From contig CALESE010000205.1 in NCBI GenBank assembly GCA_937907205.1, positions 1 to 9,075 on the forward strand: a stretch of DNA of 9,075 nt, written 5' to 3'. Origin of the DNA: an uncultured Romboutsia sp. Its GTDB lineage: Bacteria > Bacillota > Clostridia > Peptostreptococcales > Peptostreptococcaceae. Below are positions 1 through 6,379 of this stretch, one piece after another; position 1 is the first letter of the stretch, and the number at the start of each line of letters is the position of its first letter. Below the pieces are notes generated by a model that did not search any database, was not told the DNA's origin, and saw nothing but the letters and a program-made list of their open reading frames with translations. A program made the position numbers and the translations under genes.

Positions 1-2
1 AT

Positions 3-188
3 CCTAGTGAAGAAGTGAATAATTATTTAATTATTAGAGATAATGAATTTGAGGATATTTGTAGTAATCTATTTGATTTATTATGGAGTAAGAAAGAAGA
101 TGTAGTAATTAAAGAAAAAGAAGAGGTTATAAATAGAATTTCTAAATCTAGAATATATGCAAAGCTTATTAATGAGAAATTTAATTAA
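3..188 (+). CDS. C-terminal fragment of an unidentified protein (5' end outside the window)
   Basis: An open frame enters from the left edge and runs 61 codons to a TAA at 186-188. The other two forward frames do not stay open in the same way; one has a TAG at once. The translated piece is highly charged and looks helical, with the stretch DNEFEDICSNLFDLLWSKK followed by a lysine/glutamate-rich segment and the terminal residues AKLINEKFN. There is no membrane segment or recognisable catalytic motif. The FxxLW pattern near the C-terminus loosely recalls the end of some TrmB-like or other effector-binding regulators, but this is too weak for a functional name. Codon use matches the neighbouring genes, so it is probably a real gene end. 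No clear terminator follows it, so readthrough toward the symporter promoter region is possible. Confidence 0.6.
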   Translation, partial: PSEEVNNYLIIRDNEFEDICSNLFDLLWSKKEDVVIKEKEEVINRISKSRIYAKLINEKFN

Positions 189-247
189 ATATTTTATATA
201 CAAACTTGAATTTATTGAATTTATAAATTTACAAAAAAAAATAATTC

Positions 248-275
248 TTGACCTGTATCGACATAAGTTGATAAT
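248..275 (+). promoter_or_regulatory. Sigma-A-like promoter for the symporter/amidohydrolase unit
   Basis: TTGACC at 248-253 (5 of 6 to the -35 consensus) is followed after 16 bases by GATAAT at 270-275 (5 of 6 to the -10 consensus). Transcription would begin near 281-283, leaving a leader of about 100 bases before the start codon at 385. It is the best promoter match in the 189-384 gap. The site is inferred from sequence match only. Confidence 0.6.
256..273. promoter_or_regulatory. Imperfect inverted repeat inside the promoter (possible operator)
   Basis: TATCGAC (256-262) and GTTGATA (267-273) form a 7-4-7 dyad with one mismatch. It fills most of the space between the -35 and -10 elements and overlaps the -10. 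A dyad placed there would suit a repressor or a MerR-type activator. No matching second copy was seen elsewhere in the window, and short dyads arise readily by chance in AT-rich DNA, so this is tentative. Confidence 0.25.
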
Positions 276-280
276 CTTTT

Positions 281-360
281 AAGTGTAAAATAGGCGCTAC
301 AATTCAAAAGAATAGAATTAAAAAAATATAGAAAAGTGTAAAATGGGCACTAAATCAAAA
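281..360 (+). repeat. Two-copy direct repeat of a small hairpin in the symporter leader
   Basis: The 19-base unit AAGTGTAAAATAGGCGCTA (281-299) recurs as AAGTGTAAAATGGGCACTA (334-352), identical at 17 of 19 positions. The similarity continues weakly through TCAAAA in both copies. The copies start 53 bases apart. Each unit can fold as a 5-bp stem with a 7-base loop: AGTGT pairs with GCGCT in copy one and with GCACT in copy two. One of the two differences is in the loop. The other turns a U-G pair into a U-A pair, so pairing is kept. Copy one lies at the predicted transcription start and copy two ends about 12 bases before the Shine-Dalgarno sequence. The unit may act as a tandem operator or as an RNA element; its identity is unknown. 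Confidence 0.6.
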
Positions 361-384
361 CTTGAAAGGAGAACGTACTAAATT

Positions 385-1740
385 ATGTTACATCAATTAG
401 AAGCTGTAATCATGAATATATCTGAGAAGGTATGGCCGGTATTCTTACCATTTATATTAGTAGTTGGAGCAACTATGGCTATAAGAACAATATTCATGAT
501 ACAAAAGCAAGCTTCGGAACCATCAAAATTAAATTTTAAAAACGTTATAGGACCTGCTTCTATATCATTAGGAGCGATGATAGGTACAGGAGCAATCATA
601 GGTGTTTTAGGAGCATTATCAAAATTATCAGCAAGTGGACAAGCAAATATAGAAGCAATGGCAATATGGGCCTTAATAGGTTCAGTAATAATGCTTCCAG
701 TTTCTTACTCAGAAACTTTAAATTCAAAAATAATGGGAAAAACTCCAAAAGAATATATATCTAGTTTAATAAGCCCTAAATTAGGTGCTTTATATGCAGT
801 TTGTTTCGTTGCATTAGCAGTGTTTGGATTTGGGGGATTCCAATTCAGTGGTATATCTTCAGTTGCAGGAATAGTAGCTGATAAAGTTGGATTTGAATTG
901 TCAACAATGAAAAACTACTTATTCATAGTAATACCAGTTATAGCAGTAGTTTCTGCTTTAGTATTATCTAAGAAGCATGAAATATTTATGGGAGCTATGA
1001 CTTATATGATAGGAACTGCAGTTGCAGGATATTTCATATTCTTTACAATATTTGTTGTTAAGACTGCAGATTATATACCAACATACTTTAATGGTATGAT
1101 ACAAGGTATGATGAACCCAGTAAATGCTATGATGGGTATACCTTTAGGGTTTATATTAGGTATGCAAAAAGTTATACAAACAGCTGAAACAGGATTAGGA
1201 GCTTTAGCTATGGCTGCTCAAGAATCTGATTCTGCACCAAGAGAAGCAGCTATGATATCTTTATTACCAACAGCTGTTACAATATTTGTTTCTATAGTTG
1301 TTACTTCTTATATAGCATCTTATGGTGTTAACCAAGGAGTATTAAATTTAGTTGATCCTGAAACAGGATTAGCTGCAGATACAATAACAAGATTAGCCGG
1401 ATACTTTGAAACTGCTGAGCATGTAGTTGGTATATTTGGTTTAGTAGTACTATGTGCATTCACAGTATTATCAGCATTAACTACAATACTTGGATCTTAC
1501 TACTATATGACTAAACTATTTAAGCAAAACCCAGTAAATACAAATATAGCTATATACTTAGCTTTAATAGTAGCTGCTGGTACTTTAGCAGTATTTGGAG
1601 CTAATGTTGTATTTGAAGCAGTTGACTTATTACTATTTGTTCTTTCAGGAATAAACGTAACTGCATTATTAATATTTACTTTCAAACATTGGGAAGCTTA
1701 CAAACTAAACGATTTATCAAACAACAAAAAAGTATCATAA
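385..1740 (+). CDS. Sodium:alanine symporter (AGCS) family carrier, atypical
   Basis: This 451-residue integral membrane protein has about 10-11 hydrophobic segments, near the usual AGCS length. AGCS proteins carry small amino acids such as alanine or glycine into the cell with Na+. The family assignment rests on the region IGPASISLGAMIGTGAIIG (residues 55-73), which aligns with the family motif containing GTGNIAG, on the following SYSE (107-110), and on the segment with ETGLGALAMAAQESD (residues 268-282), which matches the family's EAG-x-GSAP-AAAA region. Both motifs are altered: Asn of GTGN is Ala70, and GSAP reads GALA. This suggests a divergent subfamily whose substrate may not be alanine. 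The Shine-Dalgarno AAAGGAG at 365-371 lies 13 bases before the ATG at 385, which is long. An in-frame ATG at 412 lacks any site of its own, so 385 is preferred. A tandem hairpin leader precedes the gene, and an amidohydrolase gene follows at 74 bases, probably co-transcribed. No glycine riboswitch, common before such genes, is visible. Confidence 0.85.
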   Translation: MLHQLEAVIMNISEKVWPVFLPFILVVGATMAIRTIFMIQKQASEPSKLNFKNVIGPASISLGAMIGTGAIIGVLGALSKLSASGQANIEAMAIWALIGSVIMLPVSYSETLNSKIMGKTPKEYISSLISPKLGALYAVCFVALAVFGFGGFQFSGISSVAGIVADKVGFELSTMKNYLFIVIPVIAVVSALVLSKKHEIFMGAMTYMIGTAVAGYFIFFTIFVVKTADYIPTYFNGMIQGMMNPVNAMMGIPLGFILGMQKVIQTAETGLGALAMAAQESDSAPREAAMISLLPTAVTIFVSIVVTSYIASYGVNQGVLNLVDPETGLAADTITRLAGYFETAEHVVGIFGLVVLCAFTVLSALTTILGSYYYMTKLFKQNPVNTNIAIYLALIVAAGTLAVFGANVVFEAVDLLLFVLSGINVTALLIFTFKHWEAYKLNDLSNNKKVS

Positions 1741-1760
1741 TAGGTACTTAATATATAAAA

Positions 1761-1792
1761 TTTAAGAGCATCTTATCTAAGGTGCTCTTAAA
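1761..1792 (+). terminator. Intercistronic hairpin, weak or partial terminator or mRNA-stabilising stem
   Basis: TTTAAGAGCATCTT (1761-1774) pairs with AAGGTGCTCTTAAA (1779-1792) around the tetraloop ATCT, giving 14 bp with one wobble. On the + strand it is followed by CAATTAAC and not a T-run, so it lacks the standard intrinsic terminator ending. The next gene's strong ribosome binding site begins only 9 bases later. No promoter was found between the hairpin and that gene. The best reading is a stem that lets some or all transcripts continue while shielding the upstream message or setting the ratio of the two genes. Confidence 0.55.
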
Positions 1793-1814
1793 CAATTAAC
1801 AAGGAGGAAATAAA

Positions 1815-3446
1815 ATGAATAAAACTATTTATTTTAATGGTACAATTATTACAGTTGATGCTAATGAAACAATAGCAGAAGCAGTTTTAGTTGAAGATGG
1901 AAAAATCGTTAAAGTTGGAACTAATGATGAAGTTCTAGCATTAAAAGATGAAAACGTTAACTTAGTAGACTTAGAAGGTAAAACTATGTTACCAGGATTT
2001 GTAGATCCACATGGACATGTAGTGGCTACAGCTCAAACATTAATGATAGTTACTTTAGGAGATGTTACTTCAAAAGAAGAATTACTAAGTAAATTAAAGA
2101 AAGAGTTAGAAGAAAATCCTCCTCAAGGAGATAAATGGTTAATAGGATTTGGATACGATAATACTAAATTTGAAGATGGTCAACATCCTACAAAATTTGA
2201 TTTAGACTCAGTAAGCGAAGAAGTACCTATAAGTGTATCTCATGCATCAGGTCACTTAGCTGCTGTTAACTCAAAGGCTTTAGAGTTATATGGTTATGTA
2301 GGTGAAGATTATGAAGTTCCGGAAGGTGGAGTTGTAAGAACTGTATCTCCTGATTCTAAAGAACCTAATGGTGTTTTAGAAGAAAATGCTATACTTGATA
2401 GTGAAAAGAAGAAAATTGTAATAGCTCCAGGATTTGAAGATGTTTTAAGAGCTGTTGAAAGAGTTCAAAAAGTATATGCATCTTTAGGTATTACGACTAC
2501 TCAAGATGCTTCTGTTGAATTAGCTAATGGATATACTCATATATTAGAAACTTGTGCTAATACTGGAAGATTAATAATAGATATAATGGGGTTAGCAACT
2601 CAACCAGTGACAACTCAGCTTATGAAAAATGAAGGTACTCCAAAGAGAGAATACAAAAATCATTATAAGTTAGCTGCAGGTAAAACTTGGTTAGATGGTT
2701 CACCTCAAGGATTTACAGCTTGGTTAAGTAAGCCTTACCACGTTGTACCTGAAGGACAACCTGCTGATTATTGTGGATATGGAACTCAAACTGATGAAGC
2801 TGTAACTCAATACTTTGTTGATTGCATAAATCTAAACATACAAGTACATACTCATGTAAATGGAGATGAAGCATGTGCTCAATTCTTAAGATGCTATAAA
2901 AAGGCAATAGAAATAACAGGACATGGTGCTGAATTAAGACCAGTTATGGTTCACTGCCAAGCATTAAGAAAAGATCAATTAGAAGATGTTAAAGCTGTTG
3001 GAGCTGTTCCAACATTCTTCAATGATCACGTAGCATTCTGGGGTGACTTACATCACGATCAAGTATTTGGACCAGAAAGAGCTCAAAATATATCTCCAAT
3101 AGGATGGGCACTAGAAGAAGGTATAAAGTTTACTTTACACCAAGATCCACCAGTTAAAATGCCTAATCAAATATTTGCTATACACACTGCTGTAAATAGA
3201 ATGACAGAAAGTGGTAGAGTATTAGGAGAACATCAAAGAATACCTGTAATGGAAGCTATAAAAGCTGTTACTATAAATGGTGCTTACCAATACTTTGAAG
3301 AAGATATAAAAGGAAGTATAGAACCAGGTAAATTAGCAGACTTAGTAATACTTGACAAAAACCCATTAGAAGTAGATAAATTAGAAATAAAAGATATAAA
3401 AGTATTAGAAACTATAAAAGAAGGTAATACAATATTTAAAGCATAA
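1815..3446 (+). CDS. YtcJ-like metal-dependent amidohydrolase
   Basis: A cytoplasmic 543-residue enzyme of the amidohydrolase superfamily, full length for the YtcJ-like group (usually about 530-560). An N-terminal beta-sandwich segment (residues 1-60) leads into the barrel with the metal-binding H-x-H at His66/His68 in GFVDPHGH. Further expected residues are SHASGH (142-147), LDGSPQG (293-299), the second H-x-H His345/His347 in VHTHVNGDEA, His380 in MVHC, and the catalytic-type aspartate Asp444 in TLHQDPP. The C-terminal strand segment SIEPGKLADLVILDKNP (501-517) is the usual return to the beta-sandwich. There is no signal peptide. Related enzymes hydrolyse N-substituted amides such as formamides, but the substrate here cannot be read from the sequence. 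The start is set by AAGGAGG at 1801-1807, seven bases before ATG. The carrier gene just upstream suggests the substrate, or a product, crosses the membrane by that transporter. Confidence 0.9.
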   Translation: MNKTIYFNGTIITVDANETIAEAVLVEDGKIVKVGTNDEVLALKDENVNLVDLEGKTMLPGFVDPHGHVVATAQTLMIVTLGDVTSKEELLSKLKKELEENPPQGDKWLIGFGYDNTKFEDGQHPTKFDLDSVSEEVPISVSHASGHLAAVNSKALELYGYVGEDYEVPEGGVVRTVSPDSKEPNGVLEENAILDSEKKKIVIAPGFEDVLRAVERVQKVYASLGITTTQDASVELANGYTHILETCANTGRLIIDIMGLATQPVTTQLMKNEGTPKREYKNHYKLAAGKTWLDGSPQGFTAWLSKPYHVVPEGQPADYCGYGTQTDEAVTQYFVDCINLNIQVHTHVNGDEACAQFLRCYKKAIEITGHGAELRPVMVHCQALRKDQLEDVKAVGAVPTFFNDHVAFWGDLHHDQVFGPERAQNISPIGWALEEGIKFTLHQDPPVKMPNQIFAIHTAVNRMTESGRVLGEHQRIPVMEAIKAVTINGAYQYFEEDIKGSIEPGKLADLVILDKNPLEVDKLEIKDIKVLETIKEGNTIFKA

Positions 3447-3447
3447 T

Positions 3448-3495
3448 TTAAATTAAAAATAGACTATACATATGTATGGTCTATTTTTAATTTAA
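3448..3495. terminator. Long bidirectional terminator palindrome
   Basis: Two bases after the amidohydrolase stop, a perfect 17-base inverted repeat (3448-3464 with 3479-3495) flanks the self-complementary core ATACATATGTAT, with one wobble pair between. The whole 48 bases are nearly palindromic. The right arm contains CTATTTTTAATTT, giving a U-rich tail on the + strand, and the left arm does the same on the other strand. It closes the symporter/amidohydrolase unit and would also stop any antisense transcription. Confidence 0.85.
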
Positions 3496-3539
3496 TATAG
3501 TTAAATATATTTATATTCTACAAAATAATTGCAAATATA

Positions 3540-3548
3540 TGATATAAT
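3540..3548 (+). promoter_or_regulatory. Extended -10 promoter for the radical SAM gene
   Basis: TGATATAAT is a perfect TGnTATAAT extended -10 element. No good -35 lies 16-18 bases upstream, which extended -10 promoters tolerate. The start would be near 3555, giving a leader of about 80 bases. A second TATAAT at 3602-3607, with only a poor TTTCTT upstream, is a weaker alternative closer to the gene. Inferred from sequence match only. Confidence 0.45.
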
Positions 3549-3635
3549 TACAAATTAGAGTTTAAATTTTAATGATGAGTTTCTTTTATATTTAAATAGG
3601 TTATAATAAAATGGATAGATAAGTAGGTGATATTA

Positions 3636-5573
3636 ATGGAAAATAAATTTTTACCAATATGTAAACAAGACATGATAGATAGAGGATGGCAACAGCTAGA
3701 CTTTATAATAGTTACAGGAGATGCATATGTTGACCATCATAGTTTTGGAACTGCAATAATATCAAGGGTATTAGAAAATTCAGGATATAAAGTAGGTATA
3801 ATAGCACAACCTAACTGGAGAAATACAGATGATTTTATGAAATTAGGAAGACCAAGATTAGGTTTTTTAGTAAATGGTGGAAATATGGACTCTATGGTTA
3901 ATCACTATTCAGTAAGTAAAAAACATAGAGATAAAGATATGTATTCGCCTGGTGGTAAGATGGGACTTAGACCAGACAGGGCCACAATAGTATATTGTAA
4001 TAAAATCAGAGAATCATATAAAAATATACCAATAGTTATAGGTGGAATAGAGGCAAGTTTAAGAAGATTTGCACACTATGATTACTGGAGTGATAAAGTT
4101 AGAAAATCAATGTTAATAGACAGTGGTGCTGACTTATTAGTTTATGGAATGAGTGAGAAAGAAATTGTAGAAGTTGCAGATGCGCTTAATGATGGATTTG
4201 ATCCTAAATATATAAGACATATAAATGGTACTTGTTATATAGCTGACACATTAGAAGAAATATACGATGATTATGTTTTAATACCATCTTATAAAGAAGT
4301 GTGTGATGATAAGATGAAATACAACGAAGCTTTCAAAGTTCAATATGATGAGCAAGATCCATTTAGAGGTAAGGTTATAGTACAAAAGCATGCGGATAAG
4401 TATTTAGTACAGAATAAACCAGAAAAACCACTAAATAGGGAAGAATTAGATGCAGTATATGCACTACCGTATCAAAAAACATATCATCCAATATATCAAA
4501 AAAATGGTGGAATACCAGCTATAGAAGAAGTTAAGTTTGGTATAGTAAGTTCAAGAGGATGCTTTGGAAGTTGCTCATTTTGTGCAATAACATTCCATCA
4601 AGGTAGAGCAGTACAAAGTAGAAGTCAAGATTCTATAATAGATGAAGCTAAATGGATAAGTTCATTACCAGATTTCAAAGGATATATACATGATGTAGGT
4701 GGACCTACAGCTAACTTTAGACAAGAAGCATGTAAAAAACAAATAACTAAAGGTGCATGTAAGAATAGACAATGTTTACATCCAGACCCATGTAAAAATT
4801 TAACCGTTGATCATAGTGAATATTTACAGTTATTAAGAAAGTTAAGAAAGCTTCCTAATATAAAGAAAGTATTTGTACGTTCAGGAATAAGGTATGATTA
4901 TGTAATGGCTGATAAAGATAATAAATTCTTAAGAGAATTAATAGAACATCATGTAAGTGGTCAATTAAAAGTAGCACCAGAACATGTTGCAGAAGAAGTT
5001 TTACAACATATGCAAAAGCCAGCTGGAAATACTTATGATAGATTTAGACAAAAATTCTTTGATATAAATGAACAATTAGGTAAGAAGCAATACTTAATAC
5101 CATATTTAATGTCTAGCCATCCAGGTTCAACATTAAATAGTGCCATAGAACTTGCAGAATACTTAAGGGATACAAAGTATCAACCAGAGCAAGTACAAGA
5201 TTTTTACCCTACACCAGGAACATTATCTACTGCAATGTTTTATACAGGTAAAGATCCTTTAACAGGAAAAGATGTGTATATACCAAAATCTAGAAAAGAA
5301 AAAGCAATGCAAAGGGCATTACTTCAATATAGAGCACCAAGAAATTATGATTTAGTTCATGAAGCTTTAGTTGAAGCTGGAAGAGAAGATTTAATTGGAC
5401 ATGGTCCAAGATGTTTAATAAAGCCTAAAGATGAAAGAGGGTATTATAACAAGACTACAAATAGCAACTCAAAATCTAAAAATAATAAATCTTCAAACAA
5501 CAAAAACAATTCAAATAGAAACAAATCAAGAAGTAATAAAAATTCTAAGTCGATAAATAAGAAAAAAAGATAA
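3636..5573 (+). CDS. ygiQ: YgiQ family (UPF0313) radical SAM protein
   Basis: A 645-residue cytoplasmic iron-sulfur protein. The family's N-terminal domain (about residues 5-290, including VTGDAYVDHHSFGTA and the GGIEASLRRFAHYDYW region) precedes the radical SAM core. The core opens with the CxxxCxxC motif Cys309, Cys313 and Cys316 (RGCFGSCSFC), which should hold the [4Fe-4S] cluster that cleaves S-adenosylmethionine. Four more cysteines (366, 375, 380, 386), of the GAC-x4-C-x5-C type, follow in a pattern also found in YgiQ relatives. The segment with VRSGIRYDY and VAPEH is typical of the barrel. The reaction catalysed by YgiQ proteins is not established. Residues 603-645 are a basic low-complexity tail made mostly of Asn, Lys and Ser. 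A GTG nine bases upstream at 3627 is in frame, but it lies inside the Shine-Dalgarno AGGTGA (3625-3630), which serves the ATG at 3636, so that ATG is chosen. The gene stands alone between terminators. Confidence 0.92.
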   Translation: MENKFLPICKQDMIDRGWQQLDFIIVTGDAYVDHHSFGTAIISRVLENSGYKVGIIAQPNWRNTDDFMKLGRPRLGFLVNGGNMDSMVNHYSVSKKHRDKDMYSPGGKMGLRPDRATIVYCNKIRESYKNIPIVIGGIEASLRRFAHYDYWSDKVRKSMLIDSGADLLVYGMSEKEIVEVADALNDGFDPKYIRHINGTCYIADTLEEIYDDYVLIPSYKEVCDDKMKYNEAFKVQYDEQDPFRGKVIVQKHADKYLVQNKPEKPLNREELDAVYALPYQKTYHPIYQKNGGIPAIEEVKFGIVSSRGCFGSCSFCAITFHQGRAVQSRSQDSIIDEAKWISSLPDFKGYIHDVGGPTANFRQEACKKQITKGACKNRQCLHPDPCKNLTVDHSEYLQLLRKLRKLPNIKKVFVRSGIRYDYVMADKDNKFLRELIEHHVSGQLKVAPEHVAEEVLQHMQKPAGNTYDRFRQKFFDINEQLGKKQYLIPYLMSSHPGSTLNSAIELAEYLRDTKYQPEQVQDFYPTPGTLSTAMFYTGKDPLTGKDVYIPKSRKEKAMQRALLQYRAPRNYDLVHEALVEAGREDLIGHGPRCLIKPKDERGYYNKTTNSNSKSKNNKSSNNKNNSNRNKSRSNKNSKSINKKKR

Positions 5574-5576
5574 AGT

Positions 5577-5619
5577 AAAAATAAATGATATGGGCAAATT
5601 ACTCATATCCTTTATTTTT
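5577..5619. terminator. Intrinsic terminator after the radical SAM gene
   Basis: AAAAATAAA (5577-5585) pairs with TTTATTTTT (5611-5619), and GATATG (5587-5592) pairs with CATATC (5604-5609), with one mismatch between them and a small loop. The A-rich left arm and T-rich right arm make it usable on both strands. It begins four bases after the stop codon. Confidence 0.8.
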
Positions 5620-5720
5620 ATGAAAATTTAATATAATATATAATAACTTTAAATATTAGTATGAAAATAGATAAAGAGGATTTTGTATAAGTTAAAATTT
5701 GGATATAAAATCGACTGATA

Positions 5721-5749
5721 TTGACATTTTTTTTCTTAGATATTATACT
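5721..5749 (+). promoter_or_regulatory. Strong sigma-A promoter for the ECF transporter operon
   Basis: A perfect -35 TTGACA (5721-5726) is followed after exactly 17 bases by TATACT (5744-5749, 5 of 6). The spacer holds a T-run. Transcription should begin near 5756, giving a leader of about 55 bases. That is too short for a TPP, SAM, cobalamin or FMN riboswitch, and none of their conserved cores is visible. The region 5620-5720 upstream is AT-rich and shows no gene. Confidence 0.75.
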
Positions 5750-5810
5750 AAAAGTTGTGTTAAAAACTAAAAAAGTGAAATTATACACCTAAAATAGAAA
5801 GGTATAAAAT

Positions 5811-6368
5811 ATGAATAAAAATAGGTTTTCAATAAGAACAATTGTAGCTATAGGGATAGGTGCAGCTGTATTTATGATATTAGGTAGATTTGGTTCTATA
5901 CCAAGTGGTATACCAAATACAAATATAGAAACATCTTATGAATATCTTGCATTAATGTCTATACTGTATGGCCCAATTGCTGGATTTTTAATAGGTCTTA
6001 TAGGCCATGGATTAAAAGATTTAGTTTTTTATGGTATGCCCTGGTTTAGTTGGGTTATATCATCGGCAGTTGTTGGACTTATAATAGGTATGGCATATAA
6101 AAAAGTAAAGGTTAGCAATGGGGAATTTGGTGTTAAGGATATATTAATTTTTAACATTACTCAAATAATCTCAAATATACTTGCATGGTTTATAATAGCT
6201 CCTACATTAGATATTTGGATATATGCAGATCCAGCTAATAAAGTTTATATTCAGGGGATTATAGGTGGTACTTCAAATATGCTAACAATAGGAATTTTAG
6301 GAACGATAATATTAACTTCATATTCTAAAACGAAAATAAAAAGTAGAAGCTTAAAAATTGAAGAATAA
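5811..6368 (+). CDS. ECF transporter S component, UPF0397 family
   Basis: A 185-residue membrane protein with about five to six hydrophobic segments (roughly 10-27, 45-66, 76-97, 108-130 and 146-169), the usual size for ECF substrate-binding (S) subunits. The family signature is clear: TIVAIGIGAAVFMILGRF (10-27), then IPSGIPNTNIETSYE (30-44), then GPIAGFLIGLIGHGLKD (54-70). S components bind a vitamin or similar trace compound in the membrane and hand it inward by tilting against EcfT. The substrate of UPF0397 proteins is not settled to my knowledge. The start is supported by AAAGG at 5798-5802, eight bases before ATG. The ATPase gene follows after 11 bases, its Shine-Dalgarno overlapping this stop codon, so the S component is dedicated to the module encoded beside it. 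The tail after residue 170 is short, basic and probably cytoplasmic. Confidence 0.9.
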   Translation: MNKNRFSIRTIVAIGIGAAVFMILGRFGSIPSGIPNTNIETSYEYLALMSILYGPIAGFLIGLIGHGLKDLVFYGMPWFSWVISSAVVGLIIGMAYKKVKVSNGEFGVKDILIFNITQIISNILAWFIIAPTLDIWIYADPANKVYIQGIIGGTSNMLTIGILGTIILTSYSKTKIKSRSLKIEE

Positions 6369-6379
6369 AGGAGACTCGA

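Noticed and set aside
301..319. AATTC/GAATT inverted repeat as a CodY-type binding site.
   Set aside because: The match to the CodY consensus AATTTTCWGAAAATT is poor, and such A/T dyads are common in this DNA.
189..384. Possible glycine riboswitch before the AGCS carrier.
   Set aside because: The conserved glycine aptamer core is not present. The tandem units here are only 19 bases long and do not resemble it.
3627..3635. Upstream in-frame GTG start for the radical SAM protein (three extra residues).
   Set aside because: The GTG lies within the Shine-Dalgarno sequence AGGTGA that serves the ATG at 3636, and nothing upstream of it could act as its own ribosome binding site.
5661..5690. Nine-codon open frame (MKIDKEDFV) in the gap before the ECF operon.
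   Set aside because: It has no ribosome binding site, lies upstream of the operon's promoter and is short enough to be random.
5751..5790. The bases TAAAAACTAA in the ECF leader resemble the tail of a preQ1-I riboswitch.
   Set aside because: The required G/C-rich upstream hairpin is missing and the predicted transcription start lies too close, so only the A-rich tail matches, as expected by chance in AT-rich DNA.
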